Origin: Campylorhamphus procurvoides
Taxonomy: Eukaryota; Chordata; Aves; Passeriformes; Dendrocolaptidae
Direction: 5' to 3'
DNA: 64,000 nt
Assembly (NCBI GenBank): GCA_013396655.1
Contig: WBMV01004262.1
Span: forward strand, 230,501 to 294,500
The notes under the pieces were generated by a model that had not been told where the DNA came from, did not search any database, and worked only from the letters and a program-made list of their open reading frames with translations. A program made the translations under genes and the position numbers. Positions 51,501 through 63,895 of the stretch are shown here, one piece after another (positions within the stretch are counted from its first letter, which is position 1; the number at the start of each line of letters is the position of its first letter).

Positions 51501-54346
51501 TGGAGGGGCAACTTGTAAAAAAAACGTGAGTTTCACTGAGTCCTCTCTGTCTCTGCTCTTTTCACAGACACAAAAAAAGTAATGATATTTCTCAAGGTCA
51601 CTGTGAAGACTAACGAGTAAACATTATGAAGGACTTAGAATATTGGAAGTGTGAAGTATTCCATTTAGTTATAAAAGCATAGATGATTCCAAAGCAGCAG
51701 CTAGTAATCTAATTTAATTAAACCATCTCTTTATAATGTTGCAGTGATGCTGTTTGTTTGGATGTGACACGCAGCAGCCAATTTCTGTGCATAAACAATG
51801 ACACCAGGAGATGCACATCAACTCTGGAAAATCTAATCCATCTTATTTAACAACAAAAAATAGAATAATGAAAAAAGAGAAAGAGAGAAGCAGAGGAGGA
51901 AAATATGTTCTTTGATCCAAAGTGAGGTGTAGGGCAATGTTTCATATTAACCCTGGCTTCCGCTTCGTACAGCTGATTTCTTTGAAAAACACAGCCGTAG
52001 TTCATCCACTGGTCCTATGGCCCATGTTGTTCCTCAGGGAGGCTCAATGTTATGGTTAGAAAGAAATAAAGGAAAAATATTACTGAGGAATTTAGCCAGA
52101 TTTTTCAAACTAGAATCCTGTAAGAAAAAAAGGATGCACTGAAGCTAAAATTTCCCATGGAATTCATGGCAGGTTCACTGATGCTATCAGGAAAGTTTGG
52201 AGTATTTCCAGCTAGGGTCAGACAGAAACCATTGGGTCTGGTTGTGCTGGGTTAGGAAGGATAAGGCACCTTCTGAGGATATTGAGAGCTGGAAATCAAA
52301 CCCTTGTTTACCCTGGCTCCAAACAGGAATATTAAGGTGGCTTTCCCCGGACATAACCAGTGATCTCTGGTCAATTGTTTTCTTTTTCCAAAATCAGGTT
52401 GGACTTTTCCAGCTGGAAGGCTGTCACAGAGGAAGGGACATCCTTTAGTCTGCAGTGACAGTTGCTCTTCAAAGATCTGGTCACCCATGTCTGCTGCTGG
52501 TCAGACAGGCAGTGAGAGCGACCTGAGCAATGAGCTATTCTGGACCTCAAAAATTGGGAAGAGCATCAATGGTAATCTGCAAATGATGTTCTGGAAAAGC
52601 CTGTGCCCATGTGATGAACACTGTTAGACAGGATGTCTCATTCAACTTGTTGCTGCAGGGTCCATCACAAACGTAATGACAAGGAGGGACATGAGCATGA
52701 TTTTCCCACAGGACAGACAAGCATCCTCTTCATTGTAGTAGACACAGGCATAAGAGGGGAAGGGAGCAGTGCTTTCCAGAGGTTTATTCAAAATGCCTCA
52801 AGCCTGTGTGAAACAAAGCCAACAAGAATGATTTTGCGAATTGAAGTATCAATGAGATAGGCTTTAATTTCTCATAGTGTATCAGTTGCCTGACCTTCCC
52901 TCTACGCATTCCTTTTCCTTTTCCTACCTGTAATAGTGCAGACGGGCAGTTATTTCATCTAACTTCAGGCATAGGCATTTACATATTTTAGGACACAATT
53001 CAACTCAGCTCTTGTAGATCTCTATCACAAGACAAATCAGTTATAAAATACCTGTGTTTTTCCACTGAGTACAAAAGCAGTCTAGACAATGAGTTCACAT
53101 GCAGATATGTGGCCAGATCAACTACATGCCCATGAATCCCACATTCTTCCCCTTTCCCCCATGAAAAAATACAGATCCCCTCACAACACAAGGCTCAGGA
53201 CAAGCAGAGCTCTTCTTGTAGAGTTGCACTATGTTGCATTCATTGATAAGTGAAACCAGGTTGAAATTCAGCTGGTAATTCTAGCCTCCCACTCATCATC
53301 TCTGCTGGGTGTTTAGATCTCGGGGAATTTGTGGAGTTTCTGGGTTTCAAGATACTAGATAGTCTTTTCTATGAGGCAGTGGGTGCAATTCCTTCAATGA
53401 TTGTAGAGGAATATCTAGAGGGGAACTTCATGAACGTTGCTTGCTCTCTCCTCTAAGAAAAGAAATTGAATTCATGGTTTTCTGACAAATGCTTGTTTTC
53501 TGCTGTTGTCAGAAAGCCAGGAGATATTTAGCAGCTGTAATAGTGGAAGCTAAATAAAAGCAGAAAATTTCCTGTCTGCTGCTACACTGGGTAAGTGTGC
53601 AAAATGAGGTTAAAGAGATGTAGTTCTGATCCAAGAGACAGTGTCACCCAAAATAATTCTAGAAGTGACACAGTCCTCCCTCCCCTCCCACCCTGATATA
53701 AGTTTAAGTCCATAAAACACGGTCCAGTGATCACTGTAAACTGAGGATAGTTGCATATTCAAAACTACAAATCAATGTTAAAAGGGGACTCACTCTTTAA
53801 AATAGAATATGGTGACAGTTTTCATCCAAGATACTGGTGTGTAATTTATGGGATGTTGTATCTGGTTCAGAGTTATGTTTCTAATATGAAGTCACCATAC
53901 AATAGACTTAGTGTCACCAGACACTGAAGTTATACTAAGCACTGTAGAAAATTTACTTCAATACTACCAATACCTCAATTTCTTTGGAACATGAAACCCT
54001 TTCACTTTCTTTTCTGTCTTGTCTCCTAGGATTCTGCTTTCTTCAAAGACAAAACTAGTGTTTGCTGGTTTCAAGGGCTATTTATTGCTGCGACAGTGAC
54101 ACCACTCTGAGTAATGCCTCTTAAGTGCTATTAGCACATATCTGATCTGAAAATGTACAAACACATTCAACCAAAATTGCTGTATTAATAGACAAGCCTA
54201 AAAGAAATAAACAGGAAACAAACAGAGTTTTTAAAATGAGGAACTGCAATTGAAATACTTCAAAGATAAATAAACTTTTAGATTTGACTCCCTCTAGAGT
54301 ATATTTAAGGAAAAGCTTGAATTAGAAGATTCTTTTTTTGTTGCAG
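48572..54346. other. unique non-coding sequence
   Basis: No gene or nameable repeat is seen. The frames are short and scattered over both strands. The sequence at 51690-51850 has TAATTTAATTAAA and other homeodomain-like motifs but nothing decisive. Confidence 0.5.
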
Positions 54347-54485
54347 AAACTCACAGCACTCCAAGTGCAAGAATCCCACTGTGCCCAGCAGCTTCTCTTC
54401 AGTAGAGCTCTCTGCCTGGTCCCAGGTGCAACCAGGCTCCTGCGAGGCTTAAACCTCAGTGCCTCACTGACACCAGAAAACAAAG
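54347..54485 (+). other. candidate coding exon, plus strand (139 bp)
   Basis: A very strong acceptor (ttctttttttgttgcag, ending 54346) and a fair donor (AAAG|GTATAT, GT at 54486) enclose 139 bp. Only the first frame is open, giving 46 codons plus one base. The peptide starts KLTALQVQESHCAQQLLFSR and ends LLRGLNLSASLTPENK. It is more GC-rich than the surrounding AT-rich sequence, as exons often are. I do not recognise the protein. The open frame continues into the presumed intron to 54586, so the ORF itself does not define the edge. It could be a lineage-specific or lncRNA exon, or chance. Confidence 0.22.
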
Positions 54486-55927
54486 GTATATCTTCTTTTT
54501 CAATAAGAGGTGAAAGAGCTGTAATAATGCATGCCTACATTTTCCAGAAAGGAGATTTGCCTGCCTTTATCAAAAAAAGGCAATAGGAGGGCTTTCCTTT
54601 GGTTTGTAGCGATGAGCCAGAACAGACCCATGTCTCTAGGGACCTGTTGTAGAACATGATTTTCATTCACTTTGGCCCTTGGGAAGTCAAACAAACTCAA
54701 CACAGTGTTGTAACATCTGTGGACTCCAAATATCTATTTTTTCTAAAAGGAGAATCAGTTACCCATTTCAAAATTAACAGTGCCAATGTAGTTACTGAGA
54801 TTGTCACAACCCTTTCAGTGAAACTCCCTCAGCCACGTTGTGCAGGACACAAGAAACACCAATGTATCTACTCTATCTGCTAATGCTCCCACTATCACTC
54901 TGGGGGAGCAGCAGAGATTTACAGTTATTAGTGAGATACTGAATGGAAGAAAAAGCACAGAAAAAAAAAAACCCCTGAATTTTCAAGAAAGAGCCCAGTG
55001 GGGACAAGGCACTGTCTTTCAAAGCATTTATATCTATGTTTCTAATGAGAAAAAAAAGCAGAACATCAAACACATTCCATAAGTTTTCTATGTCATAATG
55101 AAGAGGAAATACAGGACATGCACAATTTTCCTTCTCTCTATGCCAGACAGTAAGATGAAAAAATACCTGAAGGAGAAAACAAAAAGGTGTAAATATACTG
55201 AGCTGCTTGGATCTGAAAACAGAGAAACTGGATTTCTTACTAAATAGGTCCATTACTTCCCAGCATGCAGTTGCTAGTTTTCTAAAACCACGAAAGAAAG
55301 GGAAGAAGAAACCCAAAGTCTGCCATCTTTTTAGCTGCATAAATGTGTAGATAAATTCAATCTAACTGCAACAAAAATACTGCACTGTAGTCCCTCCAGG
55401 AATAAATTTGGATCACTATGCTATAGACTCCAAAGGGTAACAACATATTACATCATACTCCCCTACAAAAAAAAGTAAAAAATATTTCACTAGCAAACAT
55501 AACTTCCAAAAGTGCTCCTTTATTCCACTTTTACATTATAATTTCTTATGAAATATCTTGCTGGATGACTTTGATGCTTTGCCACATTTCTCTCAATCTA
55601 TTTATAAATGTTTGGTTGGAAAGAAAGTAAACATTACAGGACAAACACTTTATAAACCTTTGCTATTTTCATTTAATACTCGAACTGCAATTGGTTTTGC
55701 TTAAAATAAATAATAATCCTGGAGTGCTCTGCAGAATAACACAAAATCTCCCAAGCTTGTTAGAAAAAAAATTTTAAAGGAAAAGGAAAAAAAAGAAATA
55801 GGTTTATATCTCATCTGAGAACACAGAACATGACGTCTTTTATGAGGGAAAAGAAAAAAGGCCAGCCAGGTAGACTTCATCCTCCACAGTACGTAGCTGG
55901 TAACAGCCTTCGGGGCAATCACTGCTC
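54486..55927. other. unique non-coding sequence
   Basis: AT-rich. The 155-codon minus-strand frame at 54873-55340 is rich in Phe, which comes from A-rich runs on the plus strand, and has no domain I recognise. Confidence 0.5.
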
Positions 55928-55968
55928 ATTGATTATAAATCGATTTGACCAACACTCCACTATAAAAG
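55928..55968 (+). promoter_or_regulatory. possible TATA-type promoter with ONECUT/CUX-like sites
   Basis: ATTGATTA (55928-55935) and ATCGAT (55939-55944) fit ONECUT/CUX-type binding cores. They are followed by a textbook TATAAAAG at 55961-55968 in a slightly GC-richer patch. A start site would be expected near 55990-56000, where a C-rich run lies. No ORF of note begins there. A chance TATA in AT-rich DNA is the main alternative. Confidence 0.2.
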
Positions 55969-56162
55969 CTGCAGCACCGATGAGTGAGTGACTCCCCCCT
56001 CCCTCCCAAATAACGAATTAAACAAATGTTTCACACCTTAAGGCTCTGGCTGCATTTGGAAAAGCACAACTGGTTTCTCACAGGCAGAAAAACGCTGGCT
56101 GACAGAGCATGTTGCTGCTGCCGCTGCTCCCTTTCCACCTCACACACCCAGCGACTTGCTGC

Positions 56163-56323
56163 TTGTTTATTTAAATGACACTGTTGTTTGAAATGATGGG
56201 GGCTTCTTATCCTCTTGAGTCATGCATTCTCTGTCTGGGATCCTCTGTTTAGGCACTTTTAGCACCTCATTAATTACCAACTGCAACAAAGTCATGCTGT
56301 TTTGCAACTCTATTGCCTTTGTT
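56163..56323. promoter_or_regulatory. enhancer-like transcription-factor motif cluster
   Basis: Within 160 bp there are a forkhead-type TGTTTAT (56164-56170), a full AP-1 site TGAGTCA (56216-56222), a homeodomain TAATTA (56271-56276), and two SOX-type sites in opposite orientation (AACAAAG 56285-56291, CTTTGTT 56317-56323). The sequence is free of repeats. This is inference from motifs only. Confidence 0.22.
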
Positions 56324-59300
56324 AAGAAATCTCAATCCTGTGTTAGAATGTGAAAGGGGACTGTTATCTACCATATGCCCTGCTTGACTCCATATTACAA
56401 AATTAGCTTTCTTCCTCCTAAAATACATATACATGTGCTCCTTGTATCCATACCCCATGGTTAAACAGCCTGGCCTCTGCTAAATAGCCTGCCAGTAACA
56501 ATTGTAGAAGCTACTGTTGCAGATAAAAGTCACTCTACCTTTTATAAATACATGTTTTATCCAGGAATATACAATTGCTTAACAATGTTCTTAAGAAGTC
56601 TTAATAATGGCCTTAATAAGTCCTGCTGCAAAGTGCTACTCTAGATGCCTTTCTATGAGTCTGTGGCTACTAAAACCCTCTCAAACAGTTAACTGTTAAA
56701 GATAAGTAACTAACAGATTAAACAACTGGAGGTTTTATTTCACTTTTGGGTGGAAGATTGGTGAGATAGTATCGTGCAAGGAACGATGAAACTCTTCCCT
56801 GCAATGGTTTGAACGTTATTAGCATATGCAATTGCAGGCACATCGAAGCGCGTTGGAAGGAGAGGTTTGATCCAAACAGGGAACCTTGCTAGCTGTGCAG
56901 AAAGCTGCGATTTAAGAATAATCTTCAGCAGCAGCTTTGACTGGAAGCACCTAATTAAGTTCACAATGTCCTTCCTTGTTTGGGGTGAATGCTCCTCAGA
57001 GTACGACCCCTGCAGAGACCCAGAGCCAGCCCAGGCGGGACTCTCGTGTGAGCAGCTTGCGGGCCAAAGATGAGTGTAACAGAGCTAAATTCACTGAGGA
57101 GCTAGACCCAGCCACCAGCGGAACCGGGCCCCTCTCAGCAAGCTTGTTTACAAAACAGGAACAGAAAAATAGAAATGGTAGCGACTGTGACTTTGCTTAG
57201 TGTTTAGGATATATGCAGCCAGATACCAGTTTCTGCTCATAAATTTCCATTTAATGTGAAATGTGGAAGTGTTCTTTAAAAAGAGAGACAGAAAATAAGA
57301 TTTCCCTTCATGTGCCTTAAAATCAGTTCTTTCGTATTGTCTGACACCAAGAATGAGGTGGCACAGATGCAGCAAAGTAGCTTGTGGAGCAACCTCAGCT
57401 GAAGTATCACATAACTGGGAGCTTAGAGTGTGGGGTACAATTGCACCCTGAATCACACTCACATGAAAGGTACACACGGAGCATGGGTCCACATACTGGC
57501 CAAGTTTCATTGCCATTGGGCTGCTATACTAAAGGAAACTCAAGAAAAAGGTAAAACTGCCTCTTTGTTTTTCAAAGAAAGGATCTTAATTTCTCCCCTG
57601 AGGGAGGAAGCTGGCTGAATTAGACATGGATGGATGTTTAGCTAGGTAAAAAATCCTGGCTGGACTGGGTATTTTCTTATTGCCAACTCCTGCTGGCTCT
57701 CAGTTCAGGATGAATGTTGGTTCTGATAGCAGGTTGATGGGTAGACCTATTCCCATAGTTTATTTGGAGAATTTAGACATCTAACTATTGAATGATGGAT
57801 GTTATGCACAAAGCCATATGCCTACAAGGTAGGATTTATTACCTCTAAATTGAAGATGCCTCCATATTTCATGAAATCTTGGTTTTCAAGTTGTAGTTGT
57901 CTGTTGCCTGATTTGTAATTTGTTCAGTGTAGTAGGTGTACATATTAACTTAGCAGAAGCTCCACACTACTAAATCCTTGACATCTCTCTACTAGTCATC
58001 AGCCTCATATGAAAAGATAACTAAGTTCAGAAATAAAACACAGTGTGATTCTTTCCAGTCATGGACAGTGGTCAAGGTACCATGCTGGAAGGAACACAAA
58101 AAGGGTAAGACTCTGACTAGGGAATGTCTGTCTCTTTGGAAAAGTGAAAGGACTTATTTCATCTCTGATGAACTGAATGCAAAATACAAACAAAGCGCAA
58201 CCTATGCAATTGCTTCAAGGTCTTCAGTCGTAGTGACTGACATCAGCTTGTGCTTAAAAGTTCTTCTCAAGAGTACCATGTCACCAGTGAAACAGAGCCA
58301 AGGAGAGAATAGTCTTCATCAGGACCACCATTTTTGCTGTTTTTCAGAACATTTGATTTACACCTTGAAGTTTGTAACAAGAGCATTTGAGTACAGAATT
58401 GTTTCTAGATTGCTCAGCACTATCTGCCTCATACAATCATATGTTACTGAAATGTTTCATAGAATAAGTATCAGTGACACATTTACCAATGTTTAGTGAA
58501 GAACCATCTCTTGTACCATTTTAAATAGAATAATAGTTGTCTTCACCTGCTAAAATTCTAATGAAGTGCCACACATACAGCCAGCAGAACAACATTTTCT
58601 CCTGTGCCAGCCCTTGTTTAAGAGGGGCAGTGCTGCTGTTTCACTGTATTAATTAACAATGGATGCAAGATCCATTTTGTGTGGCTCAGCCAGATTCCTG
58701 TTGTACTTCCTTGGTAGCACAGGGCAGGGTAATCCATGCTTGCATACTCTGTGTCTCATGTTGTGACAGTGGCTGCCCATTTCCTCATCTACAGCTACTA
58801 CCAACCCTCTAATACATCTTATGACTTCAGGTCACTGGAGCTGAAGTGCTTCAGCATGTCCTGGCAATGGGATGGCATTTTTGATTGCGTCTGGAACTGC
58901 AGCACATGAGCTCCATCTACGCTGTGCAGCATCATCCTTCTTCATGCCCACCTGTTCCTCTATATGCTTACTAGACAACATGCCCATCACCCATCCTGCG
59001 TGCAGTATGAGCACACACATAAAGAAATGGGCTTGTTCCCTTGTCCCTGCCTTTCCAAAGAACCCTACATCTGTAATTTCACCTTCAGTAGTGAAATTGC
59101 TTCACTGACCTATTTGAGACACTCCCTGCCCTTACTGTTTTATATGATGGATTTTTCATTCCTGTTTCCTCATGGTGAACCAGATCAGAAAACTGAATCT
59201 GCTGAGAAAAACCTTGGTTTTTTCAGGATTTAGTTTTTAACCTGGTATTTCCCAAATCCTTGGACCAAGGCAATCCAGGAAGTGGGAATAAGCAAGTCAC

Positions 59301-60180
59301 TTGGGCAAGTGTGGAATTGACATTAACACCAAAGAAATTCACAGGAAACACTGCCAAAGTGAGAAAACAGCTCCTCCCAAATACTGAAATCATAGAGAAA
59401 TCAATGCCTAGACAAATGGATGTGTCAGAAGACTATGAAACCTTTGTTGATGGTTACTCACATCCTCCAGATTTACCCAGTTACAGTTCCACCCTATGGG
59501 CTGGAGAAGTATACTTGGGCAAACTGAAGTGCGAATTTAAGAATTTAAGTCAGTACAGTTATTCTGGTATTGCCTCCTGGGTCATCAAAGTTAGCTTAGA
59601 CCAAAAGCTTTTTTTTTTTTAATTTAGCACGCATAAAAAATCCCAAATATTTATGTTAATTGCTTCTGTTCTGGAATGAGTATTTACACCAAGAGTATAC
59701 TGATAGGTCTATGGCAATGCTGAGATTTTTTTTCTTGCAATCACAATTGCTCTAGGCACAGATTCTGCAAACAGAAAACAAAAAGTTGGTCCGCATCCCA
59801 AAAGTTTTACAATCTGATTGCAAGTCCAAGAGACGACCAACTGATAGATGAATACAGGGAAACAATGACTTAGCATGGTTTGATCATCCTTGTATTAACT
59901 GCTAAAACTTCCTCTGTGCCAAAAAGCTCTCATTTTGAGGCCTTCCTGTTGGACTTTCTTGACTGAACTGCATCTGGAAGGTTTGTGCTGCAGAATTTGT
60001 GTGTTTCCCCACAAATATATTTTTTTCTTTTTTTTTCCACATACAATAAAACAGTAATTCAACTCTCCTCCAGTGTGATCCAGAAAACCAGATCCAAACC
60101 TCTCTCAGACTGATAAAAGGTCAAGCTGACAGCAGCAGGTTTTGGACCTGACCCAGGCTGAGGGATAGTCCAGACTGACA
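56324..60180. other. unique non-coding sequence
   Basis: No gene is recognised. The plus-strand frames at 58068-58496 (142 codons) and 59260-59622 (120 codons) match no family I know and lack convincing splice borders. A 12-base T-run lies at 59609-59620. Confidence 0.5.
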
Positions 60181-60345
60181 TGCTAATTTAGGGCCTGATC
60201 CTGCAAACTTTGATTACCCGGGGATTTTGTTACAGAATTGCACAAGCTGGAGATGGGAAAAATCAGTTAGGTCATCTAGTCTATTTGTTGCCAGTGCAGG
60301 ATTGTTGTCTGCTGCACATGTTGTTAGTGTTCTACCACTAGATAT
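60181..60345 (-). repeat. ancient CR1-like 3'-end fragment (old amniote repeat)
   Basis: The plus-strand text 'gagatgggaaaaatcagtta' followed by 'ggtcatctagtctattt' and 'gccagtgcaggattgtt' follows the reverse complement of an old CR1/L3-type LINE 3' end (typical: ggtcatctagtccancccc, then gcaggatt). The preceding 'agggcctgatcctgcaaact' also resembles a phrase found in old amniote repeats. Divergence is high, much higher than in the three main CR1 copies. The family assignment is tentative. Confidence 0.45.
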
Positions 60346-60589
60346 TTTAAATATCTAAAACATAAAGACATTATTAAGGATATTGGGAATGGATCTTTAT
60401 GTATCAGTTTATTTTTCAAAAAGTACACATACAATCTTCTGTGATATTAACATCTTTTAAGAACGGTCATGATGTTACAGAATATTAATCTCCTAAACTG
60501 AACACAGCTAAAGAACAAATGGGTTATGTTAGGAAACACAGAGAAATGTAACAACTGTCAGATTGGGAAATGTGGAAAAGAATAGTAAT

Positions 60590-60662
60590 ACACACATACA
60601 CACACACACAGACACAGACACACACATGCTTACAGATGTATATATGTGTGTGTGTGTGTGTG
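60590..60662. repeat. (CA)n tract followed by (TG)n tract
   Basis: A slightly interrupted CA tract (60590-60627) is followed after about 17 bp by a TG tract (60645-60662). The two arms are complementary and form an imperfect inverted repeat with Z-DNA potential. Confidence 0.9.
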
Positions 60663-60665
60663 TTT

Positions 60666-63009
60666 TTGTTAATTTCTTATATATGTGTGTCTCTCTGGAT
60701 GCCTTGACCACTCTGCTTGCTTCTTAGTTTGCACAGGAAAAGAAAAATCTGGAGCAAAGGCTGTCATGATTTGGCATCCTGTGTAATGCCAAGAATATTG
60801 TTGGTGTTTAACAAATAGTAAATGTGTTGCGTTTTGCAACTGTGACTCAGGATGCCTCCTCCAGTCCTCCAGCCCTTCTCCTTTCAGCAGATATTACTAA
60901 CTCGGGTCTGTGGGGATGCTAACAGAGATGACTCCTTGGTGGTGAAGTCTGACCTATGCCATCTACATCCTGATCAGCACCTGAAAAACGAGGATATTGT
61001 ATCAGACACAGTATGCTTCATTTTCAAGTTATATATCAGAAGAAATCCAAGGCCTTTATTTCTTTACTGTGTTTCCCAAGTTGAAAAGGCAAATTAGTGA
61101 CCCTTTTGTTCACTTACACAAACTATTTCCAGTCTAGAGAAGAATGACAAAGGGTTAGCATTCAGATGTCCTGTTCACATGGCTAGTTTTTACGAGTGTG
61201 CCATTTTAAGCAAGCAAAATATCAGCTATTAATTGAATATTATTATCTTAATTCGGATATAGTCTGAACATCCTGAGGCCACCTTTATTTCCCCACAATG
61301 AATTAACTATTCAGAAAACTGAAATAAACATTTTCTAGCTGTGGAAATTTGCAGAGAGAAACCGCAGGGCAGGAATTGCAATAGTGAAAACACTACATAC
61401 TATTCCTCTTTGACTAAAGAATTACTCTTCCTAAAAGAAAGGAAAAAAAAGAACTCCCCTCCCCCCCGCCCCCAAAAAAATCAAAACAAAACAGCAAAAC
61501 AATACCTTGCTGATTTTAAAGTCTCCCACTGCTGGTTTCAATGCAGTTCAGTAAAACAGACATATTTGACTTTCCAGCAACGTACAGACCATCAGCCATT
61601 CTTTCCCTTCCCACCCTTTTTAATAAACCCCAAAACAGGGCAGCACATAAAACCACCCTGGGAGCTGTTTCTGATTCATCCATTGCAGTTGCAAAGAAAC
61701 ACTGCATCCAGCTCCCTCCAGTGTGTGCTGCTGCTGGCTTCTCACAACTCTGGGCCTGGTGTGGGGAGGGTTTTCATGTGCCAAATCCCCCCAAAGCCGG
61801 CCATCCACCGGCCGCAGGCCCAGGCACAGCTGTGCAGCCCCACGCAGCCGAGCCCGATCGCTGCCTCTGCCTCCCCAGGGCTGATGTCAGCCTGAACTTT
61901 GCCACCAATATCTCATCCATCGGGATGAGCGACATAAACAGAGAATTGCACGCCAGAGTTTTGCTCTGGAACAAGCTCCTTCCACACATTTCAGTGATAT
62001 AAATCTTCCCCTTTTATTGCAGAATGGCAGTAACTGTTTATGGGTTCAGTTTGTTATTGTTGTTGGGTGGCTTTTTTCCACCCTAATGGGGCTGATTTGC
62101 AGGGGGTAACCTGATTTTCTGGTGTCCTCTCACCCTGCTGCTTTTCAGATCCCATCTTGAGTCAAGGCACAGCTTTTGTTTTCTCCTCCTTCTATGCCTC
62201 TGCCCCTCTTCCACAGCAAATAAACGACCTCTCCCCACACCCCCACCCCCGCTGCTGGTCACTCATGCATACCCTGCCCTACTGCTTGGCCCTTAGTTGG
62301 CACACACCCCACAAGTCGGTTTTGCCGAGGGTCTTGGTTGACCCATGCGGTCCCTGGGACTGCCTCGCAACACATCTGCCCTATGCATCTCTGCTGCAGC
62401 AGGAACGCAGGGAAGGGAAGAGGCTGGAAGACAGCGAGTAAAGTTTCTCAGCCATGCTTTGTCAGGGCAAGGAGAGGGAGTGCACTCCTCGTTTGTTTAA
62501 TGTTTTCCTTATGTTTCTCGCAGAGCGTTTATTTTTTGACATGCTTGCTCTGCCCACTGGTGCTAATGCTGCTTGAGTGAGCTGGCTGACTAGCTGCAGG
62601 TTGGCTCACATGCATGTCCCATCCTTTCTCCAGAGCCTTGTTTATTTATGCCACTTGCCTGATTTGCTCAGACATTTACACACATACACTAGCTCACGAG
62701 AAGTCTCAATCTCCAACAAAACAAAACATCGAGACAAATGCACTTTCTTCATGTCGGGGTAGCCCCTTGTTTTGTCCGCCGAATGATTTTTATTTTATGC
62801 CTCTCTGGCAATCCCACCCCATCCGGCTCAAGTATCCTGGATTAAAAAGACTTTCCCCAGAGCCCTTTTCAAAGGGAGCCTCCCACAGACCTTTAAATCC
62901 CGCACATTTTATGGTACAGATATTTAACAGCTCTGAGAGGGGCAGCCGGGGGAGAGGCTGAGGCAAACAGTTACAAATAGAGTGGTTGCTCCTCACACCA
63001 CTGAGGTTC
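60666..63009. other. CpG-island shore, no gene recognised
   Basis: GC content rises stepwise to the right, with a GC-richer patch at 61780-61880. Plus-strand frames of 184 codons (61341-61895) and 153 codons (61541-62002) overlap each other in different frames and look like products of that composition. A good acceptor-like string (cttccccttttattgcag, ending 62022) is followed by ATGGCAGTAACT, but that frame closes after about 20 codons. Confidence 0.45.
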
Positions 63010-63055
63010 TTGATGCGATCAGCGCCGGTTTACGCGGCTCACGATCTCGTCCCGG

Positions 63056-63088
63056 AGATAGGCCAGGATAAGATAAAGACTGAGATAA
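63056..63088 (+). promoter_or_regulatory. cluster of four GATA motifs
   Basis: GATA cores occur at 63057, 63067, 63072 and 63084. Three of them match WGATAR (agatag 63056-63061, agataa 63071-63076, agataa 63083-63088). They sit at the edge of the CpG island, where the surrounding sequence is otherwise GC-rich. Confidence 0.45.
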
Positions 63089-63895
63089 GAAGGGAAGAAA
63101 GAAAGGGCTCAGTGAAGTCGCCGGTTTTCCCTTGAACCAGCCACACCTCCCCCTTTACAACTTTCTCCTTCACCCCAAAAAGAAACCCTTGCCGGAGAAA
63201 AGAAACGCGATACCCTTCTGTCAAACAGACGGCCTGGCCTCGCCAAGGTACAGCTGAGCTGCGCCCTTGCTGCTGGGGCTCTGCCGAGGGTCCCGGCGGC
63301 GCAGGCGGGAGGCTGCTGTGTTCACGCCCGGGCGCACGACACGGCTCGGTCCCAGCCCGGGGCCAGCCCCGTCCCTCGCCTGCCGCCAGCCGGCCGTGGG
63401 GATAGCCCCCGGCCCCGGCAGGACACGGGGGTTTGCCCTGTCCCGTTCTGTCACAGAAGCCAGTCCAGAAAACCCCTGTCCCGTGCGGAAAGGCCACAAT
63501 GGCGAAAAATCCCTCACCGCCTCCCTCACATCTCCCCATCTCCATTTCGAGCAGGGGTGTAAGCAGATTCAGCGAAGACGGGGGTGCTGAGCTGTGTCGC
63601 CCTCGGCAGGGAAGGGGCTGAGCACCCCGCCCCGTCCCCCCGGCGAGTGGTGGTCTCCTCCCCACGGCGGGGCCGGGGCACGGGGGGCAGCAGCACCTCC
63701 GCGGTGACCCCGGGAAGGCCGGCGGCGGAGGGCAGGCCAGTGGAGACCTCCAGGCGGGGGTTCCCTGCGAGGCTNCGCTCCCGCCCTCGCACACTCCTCT
63801 CCCACCGCCATCCATCCATCCGTCCTGTCGGCACCTCGCCCGCCCGGCTCTCACACGGGCGCGTACAGCCGCACGCACCCCGGCACCCGCACAAC

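Noticed and set aside
54873..55340. 155-codon minus-strand frame
   Set aside because: The Phe-rich composition comes from A-rich runs on the plus strand. The frame holds no recognised domain.
58068..58496. 142-codon plus-strand frame
   Set aside because: No protein family recognised and no matching splice borders; length within what chance gives in 64 kb on six frames.
61341..62002. overlapping 184- and 153-codon plus-strand frames
   Set aside because: Two different frames open over the same GC-richer patch, which indicates composition, not coding.
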